Below are positions 36,601 through 46,000 of a stretch of DNA of 64,000 nt, one piece after another. The translations under genes and the position numbers were made by a program. This stretch comes from CAVZTX01 sp963778375 (lineage in GTDB: Bacteria; Chloroflexota; Ktedonobacteria; Ktedonobacterales; Ktedonobacteraceae), in contig CAVZTX010000004.1 of the NCBI GenBank assembly GCA_963778375.1, positions 80,458 to 144,457 on the forward strand, written 5' to 3'. Below the pieces are notes generated by a model. That model was given only the letters and a program-made list of their open reading frames with translations. It did no database searches and was not told where the DNA came from. The first letter of the stretch is position 1. Every line of letters begins with the position of its first letter.

Positions 36601-36784
36601 TCAGATGGCAATGCACGAAGCGGGCAGCGAGTTGAGCGCAGAACTGCCCGAAAAGCAATATGCACATATGGTGCAGGAGAACCTTCAGCAGTCACAACCA
36701 GGCCTGCGATTAGCAGGTATCATAGGTGCAAGTCTAATGGCAATTGGTGGAATCGCGGCTTGGATAATGAAAAAGAGGAAATGA
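33650..36784 (+). CDS. FAD-linked oxidase fused to Fe-S and CCG domains (GlcD/GlpC-like)
   Basis: A 1044-aa multi-domain oxidoreductase. Residues 80-300 form an FAD-binding PCMH domain (SRGCGTSLAGQ, TLGGMIGNNSCGTHS), followed by the GlcD-type C-terminal cap. A ferredoxin-like module near 590-665 has C...CPS and CLACKGCKGDCP clusters. Two CCG (Cys-rich) motifs follow: AICCGRP and SGCCGMAGAFGFEK. The last 25 residues are a membrane segment ending KKRK, an uncommon anchor. It would oxidise a 2-hydroxy acid such as lactate or glycolate and pass electrons to quinone. GTG at 33671, after AGGAACC, is an alternative start. Confidence 0.92.
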   Translation: MRYRNLPVKNIVTNNIDLGTHKSSSAKPTSRPVKPSPAYAEALANELRSQIRGEVRFDDGSRALYATDSSNYRQVPIGVVIPKDIEDVISTITLCHRYDAPVLSRGCGTSLAGQCCNVAVIIDFSKYMNQVIEIDAQKRLALVQPGTILDDLREAAERYQLTFGPDPATHDHCTLGGMIGNNSCGTHSVMAGKTVDNIAELDILTYDGTRMQVGKTSDEELERIIAQGGRRGEIYAKLKALRDKYADLIRERFPKIPRRVSGYNLDQLLPENGFNVAGALVGTESTCVTVLEAKARLVNSPPARTLLVLGYPDVYKATDHIMEILAHNPIALEGMDGKMIGDMKKLDLLPSDVALLPPGGGWLIVEFGSQTRQESTAQARGLMEALKKKDAPPSMKLFDNAADAKRIWLVRESALGATGRVPGDKDAWPGWEDSAVPPDKVSDYLRDLRDLLERYDYRWAFYGHFGQGCIHTRISFDLETSEGIQKFREFMNDAADLVVSYGGSLSGEHGDGQARAELLPKMYGDELVEAFREFKAIWDPDWKMNPGKIVNPYRMDENLRLGINYNPAQVKTHFSFVEDHGSLARATLRCVGVGKCRRMEGGTMCPSFMVTREEKDSTRGRARLLFEMLEGHPLKDGWRSQSVRDALDLCLACKGCKGDCPVNVDMATYKAEFLSHYYKGRLRPLTGYSMGLIHWWARPAALMPGLVNFFTQTPLLRNVAKAVGGIAQQRRIPAFAPQTFRQWFYQREPRNVGMPKVILWPDTFNNHFHPETAIAAVEVLEAAGYHVEVPLQAICCGRPLYDFGMLNLAKHMLWQILVTLHSQIAEGIPLVGLEPSCVAVFRDELVNLFPNDLDAKRLAQQSFLLSEFLEKKVENYQPPKLQCKALVHGHCHHKAIMGMTDEEKVLSKLGLDFHVPDSGCCGMAGAFGFEKDHYDVSIKVGERLLLPAVRKADKDTLIIADGFSCREQIAQTTDRRALHLAEVIQMAMHEAGSELSAELPEKQYAHMVQENLQQSQPGLRLAGIIGASLMAIGGIAAWIMKKRK

Positions 36785-36812
36785 TAAGTATTTTCAAGAA
36801 GGGAAGGTGACT

Positions 36813-37961
36813 ATGGCTCTTAAAACGCCAATTGATTTTGCTAAAAACGGACATACGGGGAGAGCGTTACAGAACGCTGTTAGATTTGTAGTTCCTGAAC
36901 GCGGAACCTCTCGAAATAAAATACCCCTGCGGTACCTGATTGGAGCCACCTTAGGAATCGCCAGATTGGTCCAGCCTGCCAGGCGCAAACGGGGCCGTTC
37001 CATAATGCATGATCTGCTGCCCCGCGAGATTACACATGAAGGGATTGTGCTGGAACAGCATATCCGCGAAGGGAGATTTCAGCGCAGCCTCTCGTTGATT
37101 ACCGCGTTCTCCAGCCTGCTGAGCGGACTGGAGGTGACATATGAACACTACATCGGCAGCTATAGCCAGCGCATTATGTATAGTCCGGTGTTCATCAGCC
37201 TGGCCCTGGTTATAGCAGGAGTATGGGGCGTGTTCAGCCGCTGGGCCGCGCGTGTAGTCCTGCCAATTGTCTCCCTTATCACCATGATTGACGGTATTGT
37301 CGGCTTCATCTTCCATATTCGCGGTATTCACCGCAAGCCGGGGGGATGGCGCATTCCGGTCTTCAATATTGTGATGGGACCACCACTGCTTGCTCCACTA
37401 TTGTTCGCTACCAGTGGCTTTCTCGGCCTGATCGCCTCAATGTTGCGACGCGAGGATGACCTACGGCATACATCGTTCCCCGGTATACCACGTCCGCGCT
37501 CTGCCTGGTTGAGCTGGCTACCACGCAAGATCACGCGTGAAGGTATCGTGGTCGAGCAGGATGTGCGCGAAGGTAGATTCCAGCGTGCAATGGGCGTCGC
37601 TACAGCGCTCTCGGCGTTTTTCAGTGGTGCCGAGTCGCTCTATTCGCACTACAAGAACAACTTTACCTACCGTATCGAGTGGACGCCCATTCTACTCACG
37701 CCCGCCATCATCGTTGCTGGCCTGGGCACAGTATGGAGTCGCACCATTGCTCGTACGTTGCTCCCCGTGACATCTGCACTTGCGTTGATCAATGGGGGAT
37801 TAGGGTTCTTTTACCATGCTCGCGGCATCTTGCGTCGCCCCGGAGGTACAAAGCTTCCCTGGTACAACCTGATCTACGGCCCACCCATCTTTGCGCCATT
37901 GCTATTCGCCGCTACCGGCTTCCTTGGCCTGCTGGCCAGTTTTCTGAGGAGGGCAGATTAA
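36813..37961 (+). CDS. Internally duplicated membrane protein of unknown function
   Basis: 382 aa from ATG at 36813 (GGAAGG upstream). Two copies of a ~145-residue unit, about 65-215 and 230-380, align throughout: EGIVLEQHIREGRFQRS versus EGIVVEQDVREGRFQRA, FHIRGIHRKPGG versus YHARGILRRPGG, and MGPPLLAPLLFA versus YGPPIFAPLLFA. Each unit has about four membrane helices. The gene's TAA overlaps the ATG of the gluconate-dehydrogenase subunit gene, so it may encode a membrane anchor for the neighbouring dehydrogenases. No named family recognised. Confidence 0.82.
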   Translation: MALKTPIDFAKNGHTGRALQNAVRFVVPERGTSRNKIPLRYLIGATLGIARLVQPARRKRGRSIMHDLLPREITHEGIVLEQHIREGRFQRSLSLITAFSSLLSGLEVTYEHYIGSYSQRIMYSPVFISLALVIAGVWGVFSRWAARVVLPIVSLITMIDGIVGFIFHIRGIHRKPGGWRIPVFNIVMGPPLLAPLLFATSGFLGLIASMLRREDDLRHTSFPGIPRPRSAWLSWLPRKITREGIVVEQDVREGRFQRAMGVATALSAFFSGAESLYSHYKNNFTYRIEWTPILLTPAIIVAGLGTVWSRTIARTLLPVTSALALINGGLGFFYHARGILRRPGGTKLPWYNLIYGPPIFAPLLFAATGFLGLLASFLRRAD

Positions 37962-38790
37962 TGAAGTTAATGAAAGGTAAGAGCAACAATCCTGCTTCCA
38001 GCGTGCGAAATCGCATTCCCCAAAACGTAGATGCAAGTCGCTTACCGGTTGATGCCCAGACCAAGCAACCACTTCCGCCAAAGGCCCAGCCCGGCTACTA
38101 TCCTGGCTTTTCTACGCTCAGTCAGCAAGCATTCTGGGATGAAGCCACACGCAAGGTAGTCTTGGCACGCGTTGAGCAGGTGCCCCCATTTCGCTACTTC
38201 TCAGATGACGAGATTCGCTTGATGCAGGCGATTTGCGACCGCCTGCTTCCGCAGGATGACCGCGACGAGGCGCATAAAATCCCAATTGTGAACTACATCG
38301 ATGAACGACTCTATAGCGGGCGCATTGATGGCTATCGCTTTGAAGACATGCCGCCTGACCACGAGGCGCATCGTCTTGGCCTGCAAGGGATTGAAGCCGT
38401 AGCCCAGCATATGTACAATCGCTCATTTACGGAACTTGAACCACTGCAACAAGACTCGGTACTTCAGAGTATCCACGATTGCATCCCTCCTGCTGGTCAG
38501 GAAATCTGGCAAACGGTTACCTGTGCGGCGCTACTGGATGCTGCTAGCTGCAGGATGCGATAGAAGGATATTATGCCCACCCCTATGCCTGGGACGAGAT
38601 TGGCTTCGGCGGACCCGCCTATCCTCGTGGCTATATGCGCCTCGAAGGTGGCAGGCCAGAGCCTTGGGAAGTGGAAGAGCAGCGTTACGAGTGGACAGCG
38701 CCCTCCACTTCACTCTCTGATACCTACAAGCAGATCGGCGGCGAAGGTGGACATCGAGGTCAGCCGTCTGGTCAGGAAGGAACTCACTAA
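37961..38790 (+). pseudogene. Gluconate 2-dehydrogenase subunit 3 family, frame broken twice
   Basis: ATG at 37961 overlaps the previous stop. The frame encodes a subunit-3-like protein (FRYFSDDEIRLMQAICDRLLPQDDR, then YIDERLYSGRIDGYRFEDMPPD) to about 38515 and ends at 38563 in unrelated residues. The family's conserved tail EGYYAHPYAWDEIGFGGPAY continues in another frame from about 38548 and stops at 38790. A short bridging piece (RRYWMLL) is in the third frame. Extra bases near 38519 (A) and 38547 (G) explain both shifts. In intact systems this subunit partners a GMC-type dehydrogenase, which is encoded next. Confidence 0.8.
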
Positions 38791-38909
38791 TTTCAGTCCC
38801 CTCAGGCGGGGCAGGAAAACAGGTCGTCAGCCGCCGCTCCCCTTGAGCACAGGAATACATCTGGCATCCGAAAAGGTTAAGTGGGTATGTACTAGGGAAG
38901 GTCTATACA

Positions 38910-40853
38910 ATGAAAAATCCGCTCTTAGGTCCCTTTGATGGGGCAAAATCACATGAACATATGCTTGGTCCAATCCAGAAAATTGATACTCCCATGCGCC
39001 GTTATCAGCGTGATGAGGAGGTCGATTTCTGCATTGTAGGCGTCGGCTCGGCAGGTGGAGTACTGCTGCAGCGTCTTGCACGTGCTGGATTTCGCGTCGT
39101 AGGCTTTGATGCCGGTCCGTTCTGGGATACCGAACGCGACTGGGTAAGCGACGAGGCCGGTTCGCACAAACTCTACTGGAATGAACTGCGCATCACCGGC
39201 GGGCATGACCCGGTCACGCTTGGCGCGAACAACAGCGGGCGAGGAGTTGGCGGCGGCTCGGTTCACTGGGCCGGATTTACACCTCGCTTCCATCCCTCGG
39301 ACTTTCGCGTTCACTCTTTGGATGGCGTGGCCGTAGACTGGCCCATCGCTTACGAAGATCTCAAGCCATACTATGAGCTACTGGAAAAAGAGATTCCTGT
39401 TGCCGGTCCCGCTTATTACCCCTGGGGCGACCCGCATGGCTATACATATGGTCCTCATCCAATGGGAGGCGTCGGTGATGTTCTCATCAAGGGTTGTACA
39501 AAGCTCGGCATTCGCGTATCTGTCGGCGGCCCCGTAGCCATTACTTCCGGTTCGCATGCCGATCGACCGCACTGTATTTATCGTGGCTTCTGCATTCAGG
39601 GCTGCAAGGTCGGTGCCAAGCAAAGTACGCTGGTCAGCCATGTTCCCGACGCCATTCGGCATGGGGCTGAGATCCGCGATAACTGTATGGTTGGGCGTAT
39701 CAATATGAAGGACGGACACGTTACCGGCGTTACCTACTTCGATGCAAACGGGAACGAGGTCGAGCAAAAGGCAAAGGTCGTGATTGTCTCTGGATACGCG
39801 ATTGAGACGCCGCGTCTGCTCTTGAACTCCGCCTGTCCAGGCTTTGAGAAAGGACTTGCTAATTCCAGCGGCACCGTCGGCAAGTATCTGATGGTGCAGA
39901 TTGGCAATGTCGTGATGGGTCGCTACCCGGATCCTATTCGCATGTACAAAGCACCACCAGCGCACGCGCTGACCGAAGAGTTCTATGAAACCGATCCGAA
40001 GCGAGACTTCGTGCGCGGCTTCGCCATCCAGACTGTTGGCCCGCTGCCGATTGCCTTCGCGAAACAGATGATGGTGGCAAAGGGAGCCTGGGGCTGGGGA
40101 CTGCGCCGCGTAATGATGGACTACAATCATTGGGCCGCGCTTGGCGTACTGGGTGAAATCTTACCTTACGAGGACAATCGCGTCGAACTGGCCGATGAAA
40201 CTGACCGCAACGGCTTGCGGGTTGCAAAGGTTACGTTCAACCTGCATGAAAACGAGCATAAGCTCACTAAGTTTGCCGTCAACAAAACAATGGAAGTAAT
40301 GTACGCGGCCGGAGCAGACGAGGTGGTGGAGGAACCGCGCTACGCACACCTCGTTGGAGGAGCGCGTATGGGCAAGGATCAGCGTACCTCGGTCACGGAT
40401 AGTTTCGGTCGCACACACGATATACCGAACCTTTTCCTGTGCGACGGGAGTATACTTCCCACACAAGGCTCAGCCAATCCCGGACTGACCATCCAGGCTT
40501 TAGCGGCCCGTACCGCCGATTACCTGATCTCCGAAGGGAGCAACGTGTTAGCCCGATCGACCAGGCTCCATGCACGAGCCACCGATTCGCCGCGACCTCT
40601 CGCCAGCGGGTACATCCGGCCGAGGAGTCCCAAGAATAAAGTAGGTCCGTCATCCTGTAGGGGCAGTGCCTTGTGCCTGCCCTCGCGGAGGATCTCGCCC
40701 CGGTACATCTGGCCGAGGGGTACCAAGAATGAAGTAGGAGCTAGATTATGCACATTGAGAACTTTGTCACAAGCGTCACAACTGACACAACTGACACAAC
40801 TGACACATTCCAATCACTCCTCGGTCCCTGAGAAGGCTTCACAGCTACAATGA
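38910..40853 (+). CDS. GMC family oxidoreductase (gluconate dehydrogenase large-subunit-like)
   Basis: A 647-aa flavoprotein with the FAD loop GVGSAG (44-49), the GGSVHWAG glycine-rich stretch, and the C-terminal GMC active-site region AHLVGGARMG and SANPGLTIQALAARTADYL. It would oxidise a sugar or sugar-acid hydroxyl. Conserved sequence ends near residue 543. The remaining ~100 residues are translated repeat DNA (direct repeats at 40610 and 40703 and QLT triplets at 40780), so the natural stop seems to have been lost. Partner subunit 3 is broken just upstream. Confidence 0.9.
   Translation: MKNPLLGPFDGAKSHEHMLGPIQKIDTPMRRYQRDEEVDFCIVGVGSAGGVLLQRLARAGFRVVGFDAGPFWDTERDWVSDEAGSHKLYWNELRITGGHDPVTLGANNSGRGVGGGSVHWAGFTPRFHPSDFRVHSLDGVAVDWPIAYEDLKPYYELLEKEIPVAGPAYYPWGDPHGYTYGPHPMGGVGDVLIKGCTKLGIRVSVGGPVAITSGSHADRPHCIYRGFCIQGCKVGAKQSTLVSHVPDAIRHGAEIRDNCMVGRINMKDGHVTGVTYFDANGNEVEQKAKVVIVSGYAIETPRLLLNSACPGFEKGLANSSGTVGKYLMVQIGNVVMGRYPDPIRMYKAPPAHALTEEFYETDPKRDFVRGFAIQTVGPLPIAFAKQMMVAKGAWGWGLRRVMMDYNHWAALGVLGEILPYEDNRVELADETDRNGLRVAKVTFNLHENEHKLTKFAVNKTMEVMYAAGADEVVEEPRYAHLVGGARMGKDQRTSVTDSFGRTHDIPNLFLCDGSILPTQGSANPGLTIQALAARTADYLISEGSNVLARSTRLHARATDSPRPLASGYIRPRSPKNKVGPSSCRGSALCLPSRRISPRYIWPRGTKNEVGARLCTLRTLSQASQLTQLTQLTHSNHSSVPEKASQLQ
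40610..40738 (+). repeat. Pair of 36-bp direct repeats at the 3' end of the GMC gene
   Basis: 40610-40645 and 40703-40738 match at 32 of 36 positions (GTACATCYGGCCGAGG...AAGTAGG). The DNA between includes TGTAGGGGCAGTGCC, resembling other intergenic repeat fragments. Both copies are translated in frame as the tail of the GMC protein. Confidence 0.75.
40780..40806 (+). repeat. 9-bp tandem repeat (ACAACTGAC x3)
   Basis: Three exact copies of ACAACTGAC encode repeated Gln-Leu-Thr near the end of the extended GMC reading frame. Confidence 0.85.
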
Positions 40854-40907
40854 GCACAATCTAGTCCCTATGAAAATATTCACAAAATACACAAGGAGGC
40901 AACGAAA

Positions 40908-42128
40908 ATGAATACTACACGTGCCAGGCACATCGTAGAAATGTTTACAAAAAGAGGCGAAGACTTTCACGCCATCATATGCCGCCTGCCACAAAACGTC
41001 GTTATGCTGACCGGTTACCAACCGATCCTGGGAAATACATTTTGTATCGTCACCCTGAATGCCGCTCGCGAGGTCGAGATTCGACTCGCCTTGCCAAAAG
41101 ATGAAGAGGATCTCGTCCCACCAGGTACAGCCGTAGATATGAGAACATATTCCGAGGAAACGATGGATTATATCGGTAATACCATCGAAGCTGTACGCGA
41201 GCCATTAGCAGAGTTGCTGCGCTCAGCAAAGTTGAGAGAAAACTCCATGATCGGCTACGAAGGCGTCTACTCGCCAATTGCTACTGCATATACGCAGGTG
41301 GGCGCTCCTGGGCCTGCGACGTTCGATCTGCTTCAACAGCTTTTCCTGGGAGGTTACCTGCGCGACGCTACACCGATGCTTGACGAGCTTGCCTCGATCA
41401 AGACCGAGGAGGAGCTAGGCTACATCCGGCGATCCGAAGTCGTCGCACACGAAGGCTTCAAGGCCGCGCGTAATGCCATTCGCGTTGGAGCGACAGAAGC
41501 AGATGTTGCAGCCGCTACCTATGCCGCCCTGCTGCGTGCAGGATATGCAGCGTCAGGAGCGCATCATGTCTTACCACACGTGCACGTCATGGCGGGCCAG
41601 CGTGCATCCCTGGCCTATCGCGCCTTCAACCTGACCTCTAATTACCAGATTCAGCAGGGGAATACCGTCACAGTGCAGATGGAGATCGGCATTAACGGCT
41701 ACTGGGCGGAACTCACACGTAGCTTCTTTGCTGGAACGATTAGCGACGAATGGAGAAAAGCGCATCTAGCATGTATGGCAGCGCAAGATGCTGCGTTGAA
41801 AAGTATACGCGATGGTGCCAGCGCACGTGCTGTAGATGGAGCAGCACGTCACGTAATGGAGGAAGCTGGGTTCGGTTCCGCCTTCAAGCATGGGCTGGGG
41901 CATGGCTTTGGCTTCCAGGCCATCAACCATGCCGCTGCACCTGTCTTGCATCCTGCCTCAAATGCCACCCTGCGCACTGGCATGGTGCATAACATGGAGC
42001 CAGCGGTCTACCTCGATGGCAAGGGCGGCATTCGCCTCAATGATAATGTCGCTGTTCAGCAAGACGGAAACGAGGTATTGTCTTCAGCGATTCCTCGTGA
42101 CCTCGATTGGCTCGTTGTCCAAGGATAG
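40908..42128 (+). CDS. M24 (Xaa-Pro peptidase / creatinase-like) family protein with altered metal ligands
   Basis: A 406-aa pita-bread-fold protein: N-terminal creatinase-like domain (1-155) and C-terminal M24 domain. Of the five metal ligands, His (H332, GLGHGFG) and Glu (E364, HNMEPAVY) are kept, but the two Asp positions are Glu (E259 in VQMEIG and E268 in AELTRSF) and the last Glu is Asn (N378, RLNDNVAV). It may bind metal weakly or work metal-free like creatinase. AAGGAGG precedes ATG. Its place in a sugar-oxidation array is unexplained. Confidence 0.85.
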   Translation: MNTTRARHIVEMFTKRGEDFHAIICRLPQNVVMLTGYQPILGNTFCIVTLNAAREVEIRLALPKDEEDLVPPGTAVDMRTYSEETMDYIGNTIEAVREPLAELLRSAKLRENSMIGYEGVYSPIATAYTQVGAPGPATFDLLQQLFLGGYLRDATPMLDELASIKTEEELGYIRRSEVVAHEGFKAARNAIRVGATEADVAAATYAALLRAGYAASGAHHVLPHVHVMAGQRASLAYRAFNLTSNYQIQQGNTVTVQMEIGINGYWAELTRSFFAGTISDEWRKAHLACMAAQDAALKSIRDGASARAVDGAARHVMEEAGFGSAFKHGLGHGFGFQAINHAAAPVLHPASNATLRTGMVHNMEPAVYLDGKGGIRLNDNVAVQQDGNEVLSSAIPRDLDWLVVQG

Positions 42129-42216
42129 CTAATGCAGGATGTAGGGTCCGATTTATCGGCCACTGCAAATCTATTACCAAGCGAAAAGTAATTTACCGAA
42201 GGAAAGGAAAGTTATT

Positions 42217-42987
42217 ATGGGACAGTTAGATTCAAAAGTTGCGATTGTTACCGGAGCTGATAGCGGCATCGGTCGTGCCATCGCTATTCAGTTCGCACAA
42301 GAAGGTGCCACCGTTGTCGTCAACTACGCACACTCGAAAGACAAGGCGCAAGAGGTACAGCAAATTATCGAGCAGAACAAAGGGAAAGCACTGGTCATAC
42401 AGGCCGATGTCTCGCAGTACCAGCAGGCAATGGGTCTCATCCAGCAGACGGTTGAGCAATGTAACCGCCTGGATATCATGGTCAATAATGCGGGCATGGA
42501 GATACATAGTCCTTTTGTGGATGTCACGGAGGAGCAATTTGATCGTGTTGTAGGCGTTGACCTGAAAGGCGCGTTTTTCTGTGCTCAGGCCGCTGCCCGC
42601 GAGATGATTAAACGCAAGATCGCCGGGCGCATCATCAACATCTCGTCCGTTCACGAGGATATACCCATGCCGCAAAATGTGCCGTATTGCTGTGCCAAGG
42701 GTGGGATGCGCATGCTGACGCGCACCATTTGCCTCGAATTGGCTCCCAACAACATCACCGTCAACAACATCGCACCAGGAGCGGTACACACCCCTATTGA
42801 TGCAGATGTTGAGGCCGACCCCGAAAAGATGGCCGCTCTGCTCAAAGAGATCCCTCTGCACCGCATGGGCCAGCCAGAGGAGATTGCGAAGCTCGCGCTC
42901 TACCTGGCTTCGGACGCCGCCGCCTACGTCACCGGCTCAACCTATATCATCGATGGCGGTCTCTCGGTCAATACAGGGGCATTATAA
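42217..42987 (+). CDS. SDR family oxidoreductase, glucose 1-dehydrogenase-like
   Basis: A 256-aa classical SDR with TGADSGIG, NNAG, catalytic Ser in INISSVHE and YCCAK, and the C-terminal YITGST-like VTGSTYIIDGGL. The sequence style (ISSVHEDIPMPQNVPYCCAKGG) matches glucose 1-dehydrogenases, which make gluconolactone from glucose. AAGGAAAGG precedes ATG. Its stop lies at the edge of a 22-bp perfect hairpin. Confidence 0.9.
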   Translation: MGQLDSKVAIVTGADSGIGRAIAIQFAQEGATVVVNYAHSKDKAQEVQQIIEQNKGKALVIQADVSQYQQAMGLIQQTVEQCNRLDIMVNNAGMEIHSPFVDVTEEQFDRVVGVDLKGAFFCAQAAAREMIKRKIAGRIINISSVHEDIPMPQNVPYCCAKGGMRMLTRTICLELAPNNITVNNIAPGAVHTPIDADVEADPEKMAALLKEIPLHRMGQPEEIAKLALYLASDAAAYVTGSTYIIDGGLSVNTGAL

Positions 42988-43036
42988 ATAATGTATTAGC
43001 AACCAGGACGAGTACCTGGTTGCTAATACATTATTT
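42986..43036. terminator. Perfect 22-bp hairpin between SDR and Ndh-GDE genes
   Basis: Arms 42986-43007 and 43015-43036 are exact reverse complements of 22 bases with a 7-nt loop (ACGAGTA). The outer ends are A/T-rich (AAATAATG / CATTATTT). The stop codon of the SDR gene lies on the left arm, and the Shine-Dalgarno AGGAAGAG of the next gene follows only a few bases after the right arm. Confidence 0.65.
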
Positions 43037-43053
43037 CTAGGAAGAGCTGAAAC

Positions 43054-46000
43054 ATGGTAGTGAATACTACTCATACAAACAAACCGGAAACAACAGAAAA
43101 TAGTCAAAAACAACCCACTGAACTACAGCCGCGCGTTGTGATCGTGGGTGCTGGATTTGGCGGGTTACAGGCAGCTAAAGCACTGGGAAAGACACCCGTA
43201 CATGTCACGGTAATCGACCACGACAACTACCATCTTTTCCAACCTATGCTGTACCAGGTTGCTACAGCAGGGGTAGCACCTTCCGATATCTCCGCGCCAA
43301 TTCGCCAGATTCTCAAGCAACAACAAAACACCGAAGTCTTGATGGCCGAGGTAACGGGCGTAGACGTGAAACAACAACGCGTCCTGACTCAGGACGGCCA
43401 ATCTATACCGTATGACTACCTGATCGTAGCCACGGGTGCAACTAACAACTACTTTGGGCATGACGAATGGAGGCAGTTTGCTCCTGGCCTGAAGTCATTA
43501 GATAATGGATTGAAAGTACGCAGCACCATTCTCCAGGCATTTGAAGACGCCGAGAGAGAAAGCGATGCTGAGAAGCGCCAGGAACTTTTGACGTTTGTGC
43601 TGGTCGGAGGTGGCCCGACAGGTGTCGAATTGGCAGGTGCGATGGCAGAACTGGCGCACCAGGCCCTGGCAGGAAATTTTCGCCATATCTATCCAACCTC
43701 AACTCGCATTATACTCGTTGAGGGCGAATCAAGAATTATGCCCTCGTTTCCCGCATCTTTAACACGAAAAGCTCATAAGAAACTGAGTGATTTGGGAGTA
43801 GAGATACGCACAGGTGTACATGTCAAAGCCATAGATAGCAACGGAGTGATGATTGGTGACCAACACGTTGCCGTCAAGAACATCATCTGGACTGCAGGTG
43901 TGAAGGCTTCTCCTGCCGGGCAGTGGCTCGACACGCAAGTCGATCATGATGGCCGTGTTAAGGTGGAGAAGGACATGACGATCCCCGGCCACGACAACAT
44001 CTTTGTGATCGGCGATACAGCAATCGTGACACAGAATGGCAAGCATCTTCCAGGGGTAGCTCCCGTCGCAATACAGGAAGCGAGCTATGTAGCGTCAGTA
44101 ATCGCGGACAAGGTGTCTGGCAAAGAACATCCCCAACCATTTCATTACCGCAATAAAGGAACACTGGCGACAGTCGGGCGCTCTTTCGGGGTAGTCGATA
44201 TCGGCATTATTCGCTTTACAGGCTTTTTCGCCTGGCTCACATGGCTGCTTGTCCATCTCTTCTTCCTCATCGGCTTTCGGAATCGCCTGGTAGTGTTTAT
44301 CCAATATGCGTGGGTATTTTTCACCTTCCAAAAGGAGCGCGAATCATCTTGCCACAAGGAGAGAGCCATGACCATCGAGATTAAAGTTGGACCGCCAGTC
44401 ATTACCATCAGCCAGGGGCGCACCTTTATGGTCACCGACAGGCACGGATACGTCAATACCGATAGCGACCAGGGCGTCTACGCTATTGATACCCGCTTCA
44501 TCAGTTTCTATCACATCTACATCAATCGCGTTCCCTGGGAAGTGATCAACTCCAGCCAGTTGAGCTTCTATGCTTCGCGTTTTCACCTCACAAACGCGAA
44601 AATTAATACCGAGGGAGGCGTACTTGACGCGCATACGATTGGATTAACCGTGAACCGCACCGTGAGCGAGGGTATTCACGAAGAGTTTGAGCTGGTGAAC
44701 TACGCAGGCAAGAAGGTAGTCTTTGTCCTGGAACTGGCGATTCGCTCCGATTTCGCCGACATTTTCGAGGTAAAATCAAAAGATATCGTGCAGCGTGGCA
44801 AACAGCAAACCCAATGGGATGAGAAGGCGAGGCGGCTTACCACGACCTATGATAACAAGGACTTCCATAGAGCTGCCATTTATCAGATTACGAATACCAA
44901 TACCCCTGTTGGCTATGCTAATGGCCGACTTTTCTTCGAGATCGAGCTAGAGCAAGACCAGCATTGGCAATTTTGTGGCGATCTTATTCTCGAACATGGG
45001 CAGGAAGTCAAAAAACCAAATGCAGCATCGTGCACATTCGGACAAAAAAGCACTTCTTCAGCGGGAGCCACGCCCTCTGCAAAACAGCAGCCGAAAAGCG
45101 ATTTTGATGCACGGCAGGCTCGCTGGCAAGAGCGCTGTACTAACATAGCCACCCCCAATAATGATCTGTATCGAACCTACAGACAGGCCATCGATGACAT
45201 GGGCGCCTTACGCATCTATGATATGGATGTATCAGACGAGGCATGGGTGCCTGCCGCAGGTGTTCCGTGGTTTGTGACGCTCTTCGGGCGCGATAGCCTG
45301 ACGGTCTCCTACCAGAATATGGCGGTTGCGGCTGGATTCGCGCGAGGTGCGCTCAAGCGACTGGCAGAGTACCAGGCAACCGAACGCGATGACTGGCGCG
45401 ATGCTCAACCGGGCAAGATTATGCACGAGATACGCTTTGGTGAGCTAGCCCATTTCCACAAAATTCCTTTTACACCCTACTATGGCACGGCTGATGCAAC
45501 CATCCTTTACCTGATCGTGCTCTCCGAAACCTATCGTTGGACAGGCGATATCAATCTGCTCAAAGAGTACCGTAAGGTGGCCGAAGGGTGCCTGGACTGG
45601 ATTGACCACTATGGCGACCTGGATGGAGATGGATTCCAGGAGTATAAAACCTTCTCCTCGCTTGGTTACGAGAATATCGGCTGGAAGGATGCTGCAAACT
45701 CCGTCGTCTATGCCGATGGCAGCCAGGTCAAGCAGCCTAAAGGACTCTGCGAACTCCAGGGCTATGTCTACGACGCCAAAACCCGCATGGTGGAAGTGTT
45801 TCAAGCTCTAGGAGACGAGGAACGTGCCAAAGCATTGCAGCAGCAGGCAGAGACACTGAAACGCAACTTCAACAAGGCCTTCTGGATGGAAGACGAGGGC
45901 TGCTTTGCCTATGGACTTGATCCAGACAAGAAACAAATCACCTCGATTGCCTCGAATGCTGGACAGGTTCTGTGGGGTGGCATCGCCGATAAGGATAAAG

